Notes under the pieces: model-generated
What the model saw: only the letters and a program-made list of their open reading frames with translations
What the model was told of the DNA's origin: nothing
The model's database searches: none
Part shown: one piece after another, positions 26,760 through 40,600 of the stretch
Position numbering within the stretch: position 1 is the stretch's first letter
How the letters are laid out: the number at the start of each line of letters is the position of its first letter
Program-made: the position numbers and the translations under genes
NCBI GenBank assembly: GCA_009193035.1
Contig: SWDT01000043.1
Coordinates: 19,179 to 83,178 of the forward strand
Direction: 5' to 3'
From: Halicephalobus mephisto
Lineage: Eukaryota; Nematoda; Chromadorea; Rhabditida; Panagrolaimidae
DNA: 64,000 nt

Positions 26760-28663
26760 TTAATCACAATTTTTCAAAATTTGAAAAAGTTCCAAATGAG
26801 TCAAATTTCCAATTTTCGAAATTTTGTCATCCGAAGGTTTGGTTGTTAAATATTCGATTTTCTGGACTTCAAAAGGATCAACATGCCTATGGCCTGAGGC
26901 TATGACGACATTCGGGATTCCTAGTTGATTAATTTCGTTTATTCTTCTTCCTATAGATTTCTCAATTCTATCATCTATTAAAATATTATTCGAAAAATTT
27001 TCTAATTCATCTAGATCTTTAATAATGCTTTTCACAAATTCCGAATTCGGGGTGGATTCTTTAGGTAAAATAACTGCTAATTTGAAAGGCGACAGTACTC
27101 TGGGCAATCTCATCGCCTTGTTCGACATCGTCAAGCAATCAATGCTAGCTGCGATTATCCTGGTTAATCCCAGTCCAAAACAACACATAAAATAAGGATT
27201 TCCGTTTGGCGAATAAGCTTCAAAAATTTTCGAATATTTTTCGCCCAATTGAAACGTATGGCCCACTTCTACCGTATCCAATTTTTCGACTTCTCCTCCA
27301 CAGGATTCACAATTCAAAGAATTTAGATTTTCAATTTCATCTTTTTTGATTGAATTTCTGCAATTTTTACAAATTAATAAAGAATCCTCAGCGCTCGGAT
27401 TCGGGAGGTGGAATTCGTGACTCAGGTCTCCTCCCATGACCCCAGTACTCGCTTTCACCCTTCTTACGTGATTTTTCAATTCCAAAATATCTTCGAAAAT
27501 CTTCCGATAAACTTCCGTCATCATACGGTAAGTCGATTCAGCGGCGTTTTTGTCCACATCAAAAGAATAAAGATCATTCATCAAAAATTGTCTTGATCGA
27601 AGAAGTCCGAATCGAGGATTCATCTCATCTCTGTACTTGGAAGAAGTCTAAAATAATCATAAAAATTAAAAATGAAACATTTTAAATTTTTTGCCAATGT
27701 TCGAAAATTAGGTAAAAAATAAGGAGTTGATTTAGACAAGAATCCCAAATTTATCTTTTTTTATAAACATTTCTGATTTTGCGCGGGAATTTAAAAAATT
27801 AAAAAAATAAAAGTAATTGGATTTTAGTTTTCAAAATTATCCTAAAATAAAACAAAATTCATTTAAATGAAAATCCCAAATTTATTTTTTTTATAAACAT
27901 TTCTGATTTTGCGCGGGAATTCAAAAAGTTAAAAAAAAAATAAAAGCAATTGGATTTTAGTTTTCAAAATTATCCTAAAATAAAACAAAATCCATTTAAA
28001 TGAAAATCTCAAATTTATCATTTTTATAAACATTTCTGATTTTGCGCGGGAATTTAAAAAATTAAAAAAATAAAAGTAATTGGATTTTAGTTTTCAAAAT
28101 TATCCTAAAATGTAACGAAATCCATTTAAATGAAAATTTCAGATTTATCTTTTTTTATAAACATTTCTGATTTTACGCGGGAATTCAAAAAGTTAAAAAA
28201 TTATATATCGCTTTTTTTGATTTAAACATTTGTTATTAATTTTAATCACCTGATATAGCATCAAAGGAAGCATTTTTTCTTTCACCAAACCTAAAGCGGC
28301 TACATTCATTGTGAACATTTCCTCTGCCGTCGGCTGTAGACAATATTCAGTTTCCAATCTGTCCTTCATTTTGAACATTTCTGATCCCATAGATTCCCAT
28401 CGTCCAGATCTACTCCACAATTTCCTAGAAGCCAAACTCGGAACTTCCATTTTCTGAGCTCCAATCATTCCAAATTCATTTTCGATTATCTTCGTCAATT
28501 TATCCACGATCCTTTGTCCGATTGGAAGAATTGTGAAAAATCCCTTTCCAGAATTCGATATCAACCCGTTCGTTAGCATCGTCTGAAGCGAAAGACACTT
28601 ACTTTTGACAGAATTCGGAGCCAGTTGCTTCCAGTGGAGTTTCGTGGCGTGATACAGTACCAT
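26760..28663 (-). CDS. Mitochondrial prolyl-tRNA synthetase
   Basis: placeholder. Confidence 0.9.
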
Positions 28664-31600
28664 CTGAGAACTTATTAACTTGTGTTTTCAAAACCGATAT
28701 ATCAAAAAGTCCCTTACTTTGTATCTTTACCGAAAATCCAGATGAAGCTTTATCTACAAGTCAGTCTATAAAATCAAACTCGAAATTTCTCAAAATAAAT
28801 TAAACAATATGTGATTCGATAAAACCCGTTTTTACAAAATAAAAATTGCATGGATGGCGGAGAAGATGCAATAATCCTGGCAGTCGGATATCGGAAGCTC
28901 AAATCGAAGCTAGTCTCTCGGCGTCAACATCGGGGTAGCACTTGTGGTTTCTTGTTGAGATTGTGGAGGAGGGAGGTATTCATCAAGAATATTTACTTCT
29001 ATCTGTAAATAACCCCATTATTGTAAAAATTAAAAGTGAAACTTTCGAAATTCTGAAATTTTTCAGAAATATTCAAATTCAGGAAAAATAAGAACAGAGA
29101 GCGAGTTGATTTCATTAGGGAATTGGCAGATTTATCATTCTTTTCAATTTCAAAAACTCTGTCCATCTATGCAGAAATCCAAAAATTACAGAAATACACT
29201 ATTATGCAAAATTTGATATAAAAACTGTCACGAAATTATTCCAAAACGAATTTTAAAGATTCTCAAGGCTTAAAATTGTCCTAAAAATATAAATCTTTTC
29301 TGTTTTACGCGGGAGTTCGAAAATTACAAAAAAATACACTATTATGCAAAATTTGATATAAAAACTGTCACGAAATTATCTCAAAACGAATTTTGGAAAA
29401 TTTTTAAATTATTTTAAAATTTAAAAATGATTCAGCTTTTTCGTCTTGCGCTGACATTCAAAAATGACAGAAAACTACATATCGCTTATTTTCGAATCGC
29501 AATATTTGTTCGATACAGAAATATAAAAAGTAAAAACTGACCACTCTGAGTCCTTTGGTAACGGGATCTCTGACGAAAAGGTTATTCGGGATAAAAATGG
29601 CTCGATTCCGTTCTTCAATGAAGATATCAACTTCCTTCAGAACACGGTTCCAGACAGAAGGATAACACAGTTTCGCAAGATGACAAGTCAGGAAGCTGAT
29701 TGTGGACTCCACGACGGAGGCGAAGGTGACGCTGTCGGCCTTCTGGTACCTTCCATTCAGTGCGTTTACGAAATTTACCCATATATCCGGATCAATCTGA
29801 AAACAACATTACTTTCATAATTATTATTTTTACTTACTTTTCCTTCGAGTTCAGGCGGGAATTCCGTGGAAAATCTCACTTGAAGTCCGGACGAGTAGTC
29901 GCGCTGGATGAAGCACTTTTTGCATTCGCTGAGGTTTATTTGACGTTCATAAGAACCGTCCATCTTAGTTGTGTTACTGTAGGTAATATTAAGAAAGAAA
30001 ATGGGTGAAATTAACAAAAAAGAAGCCGAAGGAGGTCGACGAGGAGACCCAGAATGACTCAAACTCCCCAAACATCGGCCTGGAAACAAATGGAACAAAA
30101 CGCCAAAATAAATCGGCGCGAGTTTTTTGTTGAAAAAATTTTAGAATTTTTTTTCAAAGATGTTCAACGATGAAAATTTCGACGAAGATCTTTCTTGTGA
30201 AATTTCCAGATTCAAAGTTCCTCCGAAAGTAAGATTTATATATGAATAAAGTTTATGAACGGGTTTTTTCCAGACAAAACTCGGGAAACTCGTGTCTGAG
30301 GTCTACAACCCGGACCAGGACCTGGTGGCCTTGGGGTACGAGCACGGCACTGTCGTCGTCAAGCGAGTAGGATGGAAGACGTGCTGGAAGGTAGGTTTGA
30401 ATTTAGTTTTTTTCATATATGAATCGGGCTGATTTTCCGGGAAGAATCCTGATCGGAACGGCGATGACGCCACCGATCCAGATATTTCTGACATTCTTGA
30501 CAAAAATTTGCCAATCATGTTGCATTTATACTTTATAACGCGTTTATGACCAGGTTTAATTACTCAAGGTGGGGTTTGAAATAAATCAGACAACTTTTCG
30601 AACAAATTTTTAGTTTTTTGTGAATGATCTTCTTCCTCTGGTAAATCATCGAATTAAATTTAAAAAACCTACTAAATTAATTAATTTTTATAACAATTTG
30701 ATTGTAGTTTCCGGACTTTGCAAAATGAAATCAAAATTAGGAAAAACTGACGTCACGACGGCTGTAGTCACAATTTCGTTAAAATCCCAAAAAATCCCGT
30801 AAAAGTTTTTGCAGATTTGGTATCCCTATAGTCTTGCATGTCCCTAGGAATTACTGTTCTCCATGGACTTTTTGAATACGTAGGAAAAAATTTGAATTAT
30901 TTGATTTTTTTAAACATGAACTTTGAATTTTTTTTCGATTTTCTGCTCGACCGGAACAAAGACCCTAAATAATAAAATTTTTGAATTTTTGCAACATGAA
31001 TTAAATCAGAAATTTTCAGAGAGAACTCGCGAATGAAGTCGGGATCTATCGTGGAGCCTTCGCAGAACCAGAGAATCCGGATTCCGTCGATTTAAAATGT
31101 CTCTGTTGGAGTCCTGATGGAGAAGTACTAGTCGCCTCGATGGCCGATGGGAGGATCCACATGATGTGGGCTCAATGCGGGAAAGTAGCTTACACTTTCA
31201 AAACTGTAAACACGTACCGACAGATGAAATGGGTGACTTTCGGGAGAGGCAAGTTGTCAGAAACATTCAAAAATACAGATGACAGTGAATCTTTTTCGTT
31301 TGCGAATTCTGAAAGTTTCAATTTCAACGAGGAAGCGACGAAACACGCAAGTACCGCGATTTCCAACTTGGCAGAACTGTTGTTAAAGAGACTTCCGAGC
31401 AAGTTCATCAACACCGTTCTCGTCGGGGTCCACGATTCTGAAGTCAAAGTTGATCTTTATGCTTGTGGAATTATGTATTTCCGGACTATTGATGCTGTTG
31501 AAAATTACGAATTTGGTCCGATGACGGACGTGACTTCTGTGGATTTCGTCGACTGTAGTTTTTCGCATTTGTGTTCTTCGAGGTTGAACATTGCCTTCAA

Positions 31601-34600
31601 AGTGTTCGAATACGATTCTGAAGTCTTGCCAATATCCGAAGATGAAGTTCTTTCTGAAGACAAAGTGGCCGGAATTTCTACTTTCGTAACTTCTGTAAAC
31701 CTCGGATACGATACTCACGACCTCTGGACGGTCACCAAAATGGCCCTACTGTATTCGAAACTTATTTATTTGATGATTTTTTTCCGAGAAATGTGTCAGT
31801 ATACTTTTGCCAGGATAGATGAAAAAACTGGAACGTTTTACGAACAGTCCTTAAACGAAATGGCCAGAAGTTACAAAGTTCATCCTGGATCTGCGAAAAC
31901 TACTTTTTTTCACGAAATTGTCCGACATTTAATAGGGAAAAAAGTAACTGTAGCTTTTTCGGAAGTTTTAAAAAAATCAAAATCAGGTCAATGTGTGAAA
32001 ATTCTCGAAGATTTTTGTTACACTAAAATGAAGTAAGTTTAAATTTTAGAATTTTTTCAGAAATTTACTTTTTTAAAATTTACTTTGAATTTTTTTAATT
32101 TTAATTTAAATTTTTTTTAGAAATTTACTTTGAATTTTTTTAATTTTTAATTTTTTTTAATTTACTTTGAAATTTTTAAATTTAAAATTTTTATTTTTTT
32201 AGAAATTTACTTTTTTTAATTTTAATTTTTTATTTCTTAAGATTTTTGAATTTTTTAATTGGAAATTTCAGAAATTTTGGAACTGGGATGCAGCATATGT
32301 CGATGACTGTGGATGTGATGAGGACCTTAATTGTGAACATGATTGACATTATTAAAACTCAATATTTCCGTCATACTGTGGATGAAGAAATGAAAAATTC
32401 TCAAGAACGTGAATTATTGGACTTCTATGCCGATATTGCTGTTTTGCAGACGAAATTGGAGGAAGTAGCTCATATTTTGAACGAGAAAAAAGAAAGATTG
32501 ACTATGCTTCACACGTATTTCACGGAGATGATGAACACGGCCGGAGACGAGAACCATCTTTCGAGTCCTGTTAATCTGGAAGACTTGGATCCTTATAAAT
32601 TGCTAGAATTCCTGGGGGAAAGCCTTGTTCGAGATGACGTCAGAATACCCAAAGGCGAGATGTACTGTATTAGTGGTGCGCCGATTCCTGAAGGACCCAG
32701 AAGAGAAATCGTTCATGAATTGATCAAGTTTATGAAACCGATTGGATTCTATCATCTGCCTGCTTTTGTTCCTGTTTGTGCCCATTCTTGTCCTCATAGT
32801 TTTGTTTCTAAAACAAAAGAGAACACGGAAACTGAAGAAGAACGGAAAGTTTTATGGGATGAACTAGTGCCCAAGGACTTTGAACCGATGGTTTCTGTCT
32901 ACTCTTGGCATAATGAGAAATGTTTTGATTACGTAAGTTATATTATCACTAATATTGAAATAATTAGTCATAATTAGGTTAATTATACAGTAACAAAAAA
33001 GTACTGTAAATAAACGGAATTTCGTCAAAGTTATCTGAAGTTGAAGTTATCAGAAATTACTGTAATTTTCAACTTCAGAAGTTAAAAGAAATTTCGTCAA
33101 AGTTATCTGAATTTGAAATCACCAAAAATTACTGTAATTTTAAACTTCAAAATTGAAGGAAATTTCGTCAAAGTTATCTGAAGTTGAAATCACTAGAAAT
33201 TACTGTAATTTTCCTACTTTAGAAGTTACAAAAAAACTAAATTTTTCAATTTTTTGTAAGAAATTTATATTTCAGCATGATTTCTGAAACGGAAACTTTC
33301 TAGATATCGTTCATGACTAAAATCCTAGATTTTATTCTGAATATCCCAGAAATATACAGTACTTTCTAATTATTGTAATAAAACAAATTATTCGAAGATT
33401 ATAACTTATACTTTAATAGAAATATTTTTTCAGCTCTGTAAATACTTCCCAGAATATTCGTCTGGTGGTTTTCCTCCTGAATCTATTGTTAAATATGAGA
33501 AGAGGATTTTGAGCCAGGAATCAAGAATGAATGAACTATATCCGGATGTTAGAAAACTTTTGTCTCCATTGCTGCCTTCGTTTAGGTATTTGGAAGATGA
33601 AGATATCGTCTGGAAACTTTTACTTAGACCAACGGTTTTTCTGGCTATGTTGCCGGTATTCAAGTTTGAAGATCTTTTTACAAATTTGATGAAGAAGTTT
33701 TATCCAGCTAAAATTACGGTAAGTATAGTTTATTAATTATTTTTATAAATTTTATACTTTTTAGAAAACAATAACGAAATTGGAACAAAGCAATTCGAAC
33801 GAAGGACCTATTAAAATGCGTTTTCTGGATGATATTTCGACAGTTGAGAAAGTCCTAGGAATTGATTACTGTAGTTTTGTAGATGGGTCGTTTTATGTGA
33901 AAAAAATTGAAAAACCTCCTGAATCAGATGAAATCACAGATCAATTAATATTTATCCCGAAATCGAAGAAGATTAAAGAAATCCCAAAATGCGAAGCAGC
34001 GGTTTTGATGATTCATAAAAATTGCACAGGAAGAATAGCTTTTATTTTTCAAAATTATAATTTTGAATTTAGTAATTTTCCGATTTTTGGATTTGTTCCG
34101 TCTCCTATCGAATCCAAAAAAGTTTTATGGAAATCGGGTTCTACAGTAACGTGGGGAGAAATTCAAGTAGCAGAATTTAAAAAAGAAAACAGTTTAATTA
34201 TTGGAATTTTAAAAGCTGAAAGAAAAAATTTATTTTATTACTGTAATCGAAAAAGGAAATTTTATTTTTCGAAACTTGAAGGACTTGAAGGCGATTTTGA
34301 ATCGATGATTGTCAGACCAAATGGAAGTTCTTTTGTGATTTTTGATCAAGGTAAATCGACAGGGTTATGGATTCAACCGAAATTGATTACTGTAGATGAA
34401 TTAAGAGGAAAATGGAAATCACAAGAAATTGTTTCTAAAGAAGAAGTTGAAAAAGCTCTGTCAAGTGCCGTTCCAATGGATTACGTGTTTCCTGGATTAG
34501 CGGATTTTTTTAAAGATGTTCATGAATATCATCTTCATTAATGTACGGTGTAATTTGTAATTTTCGAATAATTTGTTTTATTACAGTAATTAGAAAGTAC

Positions 34601-37600
34601 TGTGTATTTCTGGGATATTCAGGATAAAATCTAGGATTTTAGTCATGAACGATATCTAGAAAGTTTCCGTTTCAGAAATTATGCCAAAATACAAATTTCT
34701 TACAAAAAAATTGAAAAATTTAGTTTTTTTTGTAACTTCTGAAGTCGGAAAATTACGGTAATTTCTGGTGATTTCAACTTCAGATAATTTTGACGAAATT
34801 TCTTTTAACTTCTGAAGTTGAAATTTACAGTAATTCCTGGTGATTTCAACTTCAGATAACTTTGACGAAATTTTCTTCAATTTTGAAGTTGAAAATTACA
34901 GTAATTTTTGGTGATTTCAACTTCAGATAACTTTGACGAAATTCCGTTTATCTACAGTACTTTTTTGTTACTGTATAATTAACCTAATTATGACTAATTA
35001 TTTCATTATTATTGACTATGTTGTGATTTTTGAGTGAATGTGAAATATTAAGGTAAAAGTTGTTTTGAAAAAAATTTTGTTGTTTGAAGTTTTCGGAAAA
35101 ATGGGATGAATCCCATGGGACTCGTTTTTAAGGCGACTTTTGGCAAGGATGAGCTGGTTCTCGCAGCAGCTCAAAAGTCGGCACAAAAGAGGACCGGAAG
35201 GAAGCCGGGATGGATTGACTCTGGTGAGTCTTGTTGAGTTTCGACGTTGGGAATTGGCCTACTTGCAAGGCTTTGAGTTAGTCCATCTGGTTTTGATGGA
35301 ATTTTGTTCACTGAAGTCTTGTTAAAGTTCCGAAAAATGTTCAGAATCTGGTGGAAAATTCTGGAATTTTAGAAATTTTGAAAATTTTAGAAATTTTAGA
35401 AATTTTGAAAATTCTGGAATTTTAGAAATTTTGAAAATTTTAGAAAATTTTTAAAAAGTTGAAGATTTTAAGAAATTTCTGAAGTATTCAGATTCTGTAG
35501 AAATTTTTAGAATCCAATGAGACGATTCAGAATTCTTTATCAGACTGAAGTTTTCTAGAATCTTAGAAGTTTCTAAAATTTTTTAGAATTTCTGAACTTT
35601 CGAGAATCTTAGAAGTTTTTGAACCTTTTTAAAATTTTTGAAATTTTGGAGTTTTCTAGAATCTTAGAAGTTTTTAAAATTTTCTGAACTTTCTAGAATC
35701 CTAAAGTTTTGGAACTTTTTGGAATCTTAGAAGTTTCTGAAATTCTTCAGAATCTCCTAGAAATTTCTAGCAGTCCAAAATTCGATGAAAATTTGAATCA
35801 ATGTGAAATTTAACTCTGTTTCTAAAAAATTCGAAAATTCGTAAAAACGCCCACTTTCATTTTTTATAATAAAATGTGGTTTTTAAATTTGACGTCAGAA
35901 TCCCTTTTATCGCGAAATCCATCTTTTTCAAACGACTTTTCTTTGAAAAACTCCAAAAATGTAAAATTCAAAGTTCTTTGATTGAATTTATTACAGTAAT
36001 TCATGTTTTTAATAAGTGGATTACGGTAGCAGTTAATTTCGGAAATTAAATATATTACTGTAGTTTATTTTTCAAAGTCATTACAGTAACCCATATTTTT
36101 TTAATAAATTGATTACGGTAATTAGTTTTTTTTAAATTTATTACAGTAATTTTTGTTTTTCAAATAAATTGATTATTGTAGTTTATTTTTTAAAGTTATT
36201 ACAGTAATCCATATTTTTTTAATAAATTGATTACGGTAATTAGTTTTTTTTAAATTTATTACAGTAATTTTTGTTTTTAAAATAAATTGATTACTGTAGT
36301 TTATTTTTCAAAGTTATTACAGTAACCCATATTTTTTGAATAGACCGATTACGGTAATTAGTTTTTTTTAATTTATTACAGTAATCCCGATTTTTTAAAT
36401 TGATTACTGTAGTTTATTTTTCAAAGTCATTACAGTAACCCATATTTTTTAATAAATCAATTACGGTACTTTGTTTTTGATTGAATTTATTTCAGTAATT
36501 TGTGTTTTTAACAAGTCGATTACGGTAATTTATTTTTTTGATTACAGTAGTGAGGATGGTGGAAGGGGGGATAACGCTGGTGAAGTATCTGTTGTTCTTG
36601 GCGAATTTCGTGATATGGGTTATCGGGATGGCGATGGTGGTTGCCGCAGGGGTCCTCCAGATGCGGTACACCGGTCTCTTCGACATCTTAGGAAATTCAT
36701 GGTTCGCAACTCCTCATCTGCTGGTTATTGTCGGACTTACTTGTGTCGTGATCGGATTTCTCGGTTGTTGTGGTGCTATCAGAGAAAACTACTGCCTTAC
36801 AGTATCCTTTGCTGTTCTGTTATCGGGATTACTGTTGCTGGAATTTTTTGGAATTATTTTGGCGTATTCTTTCCACGACCAACTTCAGGAAAATTTGGAG
36901 CTTCAGCTTCAACAGGTAATTTTTTACTTTTTATTCAAATTTTTTAAATTTTTATTCAAATTTTTTAAATTTTTATTCAAATTTTTTACTTTTTATTCAA
37001 ATTTTTTAATTTTTTATTCAAATTTTTTTACTTTTTATTCAAATTTTTTAATTTTTTATTCAAATTTTTTACTTTTTATTCTAATTTTTTAATTTTTGAA
37101 AAATTCCGAAACCTTCCAGAATCCATTTCTGAAATTTTTTAAATTCCCAAATTTTTTAAAATCAACTTTCCGAATTTCAAAGAAGATTCTAGAAAGTTTT
37201 TGATTTTCATATCGAAACAATTTCGTTAAAAAATTAATATTTTTAAATTATAAATTTTTAAATTCAAATTTTTATTTTTTTATTTTTTTATTTTTACTTT
37301 TTTTTATTTTTCAATTTTAGGGAATGGAGAGGTACAACAGGTCATCGGGAGTCCAGATGACGTGGGACGAGACTCAGCAGCAATTCCACTGTTGTGGAGT
37401 CTACAATTCCTCTGATTGGAAAGTGATTCCTGATTCCTGTTGTATCCATCTGCACAACGGATGTGCAAAAATGCCGCAACCTCTGCTCCACATCGACGGA
37501 TGTGTCGATGCAGTACAACAATGGATATCCACAAATGTCGCGATTGTCGGGGGTCTAAGCGCCCTCGTGACGGGACTCCAGATCCTCGGAGTTTGTTTCG

Positions 37601-40600
37601 CTTGCTGTCTGTCGAAATCCATCCTGAAGGACTTCCACGACTACTACTACTGATTTCCACAAAGGTACAGTTTTTAATCCATTTTTTAAAATTATTTATC
37701 ATTTAAAAACTTCTAAAAATGGAAAATCGGAGTTTTATTTTTCAAGAACAATCTTCTGGAGCGATGCATTTCCTAAAAATTAAATTTCCGATATATAAAG
37801 TCGAATTTTAACCCATTTTCTATTATTTTCCGAAAACCCATTTATACACTAACAAATAACTCTAAATTTAAACCTAAATACAAAAAGAAATTATTAAAAT
37901 TAATAAAAATAAAATGAAAACAAAGGTACCTAAAAATAGTTCCTGGTACTTCTGTGCTGTTGATATATAAAAAAGTCGAATTTTAACTCATTTTTTATCA
38001 TTTTCCGAAAACCCATTTAGACACTAACAAATAACTCTAAATTTAAACCTAAATACAAAAAGAAATTAATAAAATTAATAAAAAATAAAATGAAAACAAA
38101 GATACCTAAAAATTCGACCAGAATTTTGTTATTTCTCTCCCGTTCATATATGAAAAGTTAAATTTTAATTTTTCTTTCATCATTTTTCGGAAATATACTT
38201 TGATAACTATACTTATAATTAATATCAAATTCAAATTAAAAACTATTAAAATGAAAATGAAGATACCTAAAAATTCGATCAGAATTTTGTTATTTCTCTC
38301 CCGTTCATATATGAAATTTTGCATTTTCCCTTTCCAGATGATTGTTCTGCAAAAATTACAGATTTTAAATAAGTATTTTATGAATTTTAAAATTATTTAA
38401 TTTCAGAAACCCACTTCGACCACGTTTATTCCTTCATTTGTTCGCTTGACAATCTAATTTTATTTTTCATCGAATTCCAAGCAAATACCAAAATTAAAAC
38501 AATTTTTATACAGTTTCCATTTCTAATCAGAGATCTAGATTATTCCCGTAGATTAATTAGCACAGTCGTAGACCTGTAAAATTACGTAAAATTATAAAAT
38601 TCATATATGAAACTCACTTCTGTGTCGATGTTCGCGAAGGTGTCCTGGAGCAGATCCGCCGCTGTTGGTCTTATATTCGGGTTTACAGTAAGGCATTTCT
38701 TCAAGAATCCCAACGTCATTTCGTTGTTTTCGATTTCGGGCGTAAGTTTCGGCGGAATTCCGGATCCAAGTTGAAAAATAATTTGACATTCGTTGTTCAG
38801 TTGATAATATGGCGGTTTTCCTGTGATCATTTCCAAAACTACACAACCTGTAGCCCATATATCCACTGCTCTACCGTATCCATCGAGAGATTTCTTGGTT
38901 TCAGCACTGGGAACCTCGGATCCAGCCATGGCGTTCGTCTGTAATTCCGGAGCTTGGTAGCTTATGGTTCCCACGTGCGTAATGATTTCGCCTTTCCTCG
39001 TTGCCGGACCTTCTATCCTGAACGAACATCCAAAATCCCCCAGCTTCAGGATATCCTGCTGAGTCAGAAAAATATTCGCCGCTGTAATTAATAATATTAA
39101 AAAACAAATATTTTTAATTTTTTAATATAAATTTTCAGAGATTTCCGAAATTTTAAATGTTCTAATTATTCAATTCTGGAAGTTTACCTAAAATTCCGAA
39201 ATTTTCTACAGTATCCTAGGAATTTAGGCTTTAAAATATTTCAAAATTTTTAACTTTTAATTTTCAAATTTTTTTAAATTTTCAAATTTAATAATTTTTT
39301 AAATTTTTAAATTTTCAAATTTAATAATTTTTTAAATTTTTAAATTTCTTTAAATTTTTAAATTTAATAATTTATAAATTTTTAACTTTTAAATTTTAAA
39401 ATTTAAATAAAAAAGTTGAAAATTTTTTAATTTTTAAGTAAAATTCTAAAATTTAATAATTAATAATTAATAATTTTTTTTAACTTTAAAATTTAAATAA
39501 AAAAGTTGAAAATTATTTAATTTTTAAATTTTTAAGTAAAATTAATAATTTTGAAAATTAATAATTTTGAAAATTAATAATTTATAAAACCGACGTTTAA
39601 TGTCCCTGTGGACGATCTGCTTCATGTGGAGATAATCCACGGCTTTGAGCAAGAAATTCGTGTATCTTCTGACGCAATCGAGGTCGAGTCCTTCTCTGCA
39701 CACTCTTGCCAACGTTCCTCCACTACAGTACTCCATAAAAATTAAAACTTCATCTTTGTGAATTTCGATTCCGAAATATTTGACGAGATTCGGATGATTA
39801 AGTTGTCGAAAAATATCCACTTCGTCGACGAGAGACCTTATGTTTTCGTTGTTTTCCCTTACGACTTTTACTTGTTTCATCGCCATCAGACAGTTGTCCT
39901 TCATATTCATGACCAAATAGCAAGTTCCAAAAGACCCGACTCCGAGAATTTTGTTTTCTAACCTTTGCCATTCGAAGGGGGCTTTTTTGGATCTTAGAAA
40001 ATGACATTCATACGGTATTTCGCTCAGTTCGATTATCCTTCCGACTTTTCTGTTTTCTTCCAGATATCCTTGACGGCATTTTTCGACATAATCCACGGTC
40101 TGTTTTATCCTCTCCTGTACAGTAACCCGTCTGCCGCTGAGGCCTCCAGAAAGGTCGTATTGACTGTAGTCGTCGACTTCTGAAACCTTCCTGAAGCTGC
40201 TGGTGGAGGTCGAGGGCTGTATACTGGAATCAGAAATGTGTTCTATACAATTTTTAATTTTTTTTGTAAGAATTTCCAAATTTTCTGATTTCAAACATGC
40301 GGCAACTTGATTAGAAATCAGAATCTGAAGACAATTAAGAGGAATCGCTGCCCATCTGGAAGTTATTCTGGCACCTTCTTCTGAAGTTTTAATCACGTAA
40401 TCCGTCCAAATACATACATTTTTTACTGCTCGTTCTGCAAATTCAGGATGTTTCGGAATCGAAATTAACCTTGTCATTTCCCGATCGAATTCGAAAGCCA
40501 AATTAAAGGCCTGTTTCAACGTCGCTTTCATTGTTGAAATTTCTTTTTGAGACAATTCTTTAAAATTTTTTCCATTTAGGATTAATTTTTCGAGATCTTG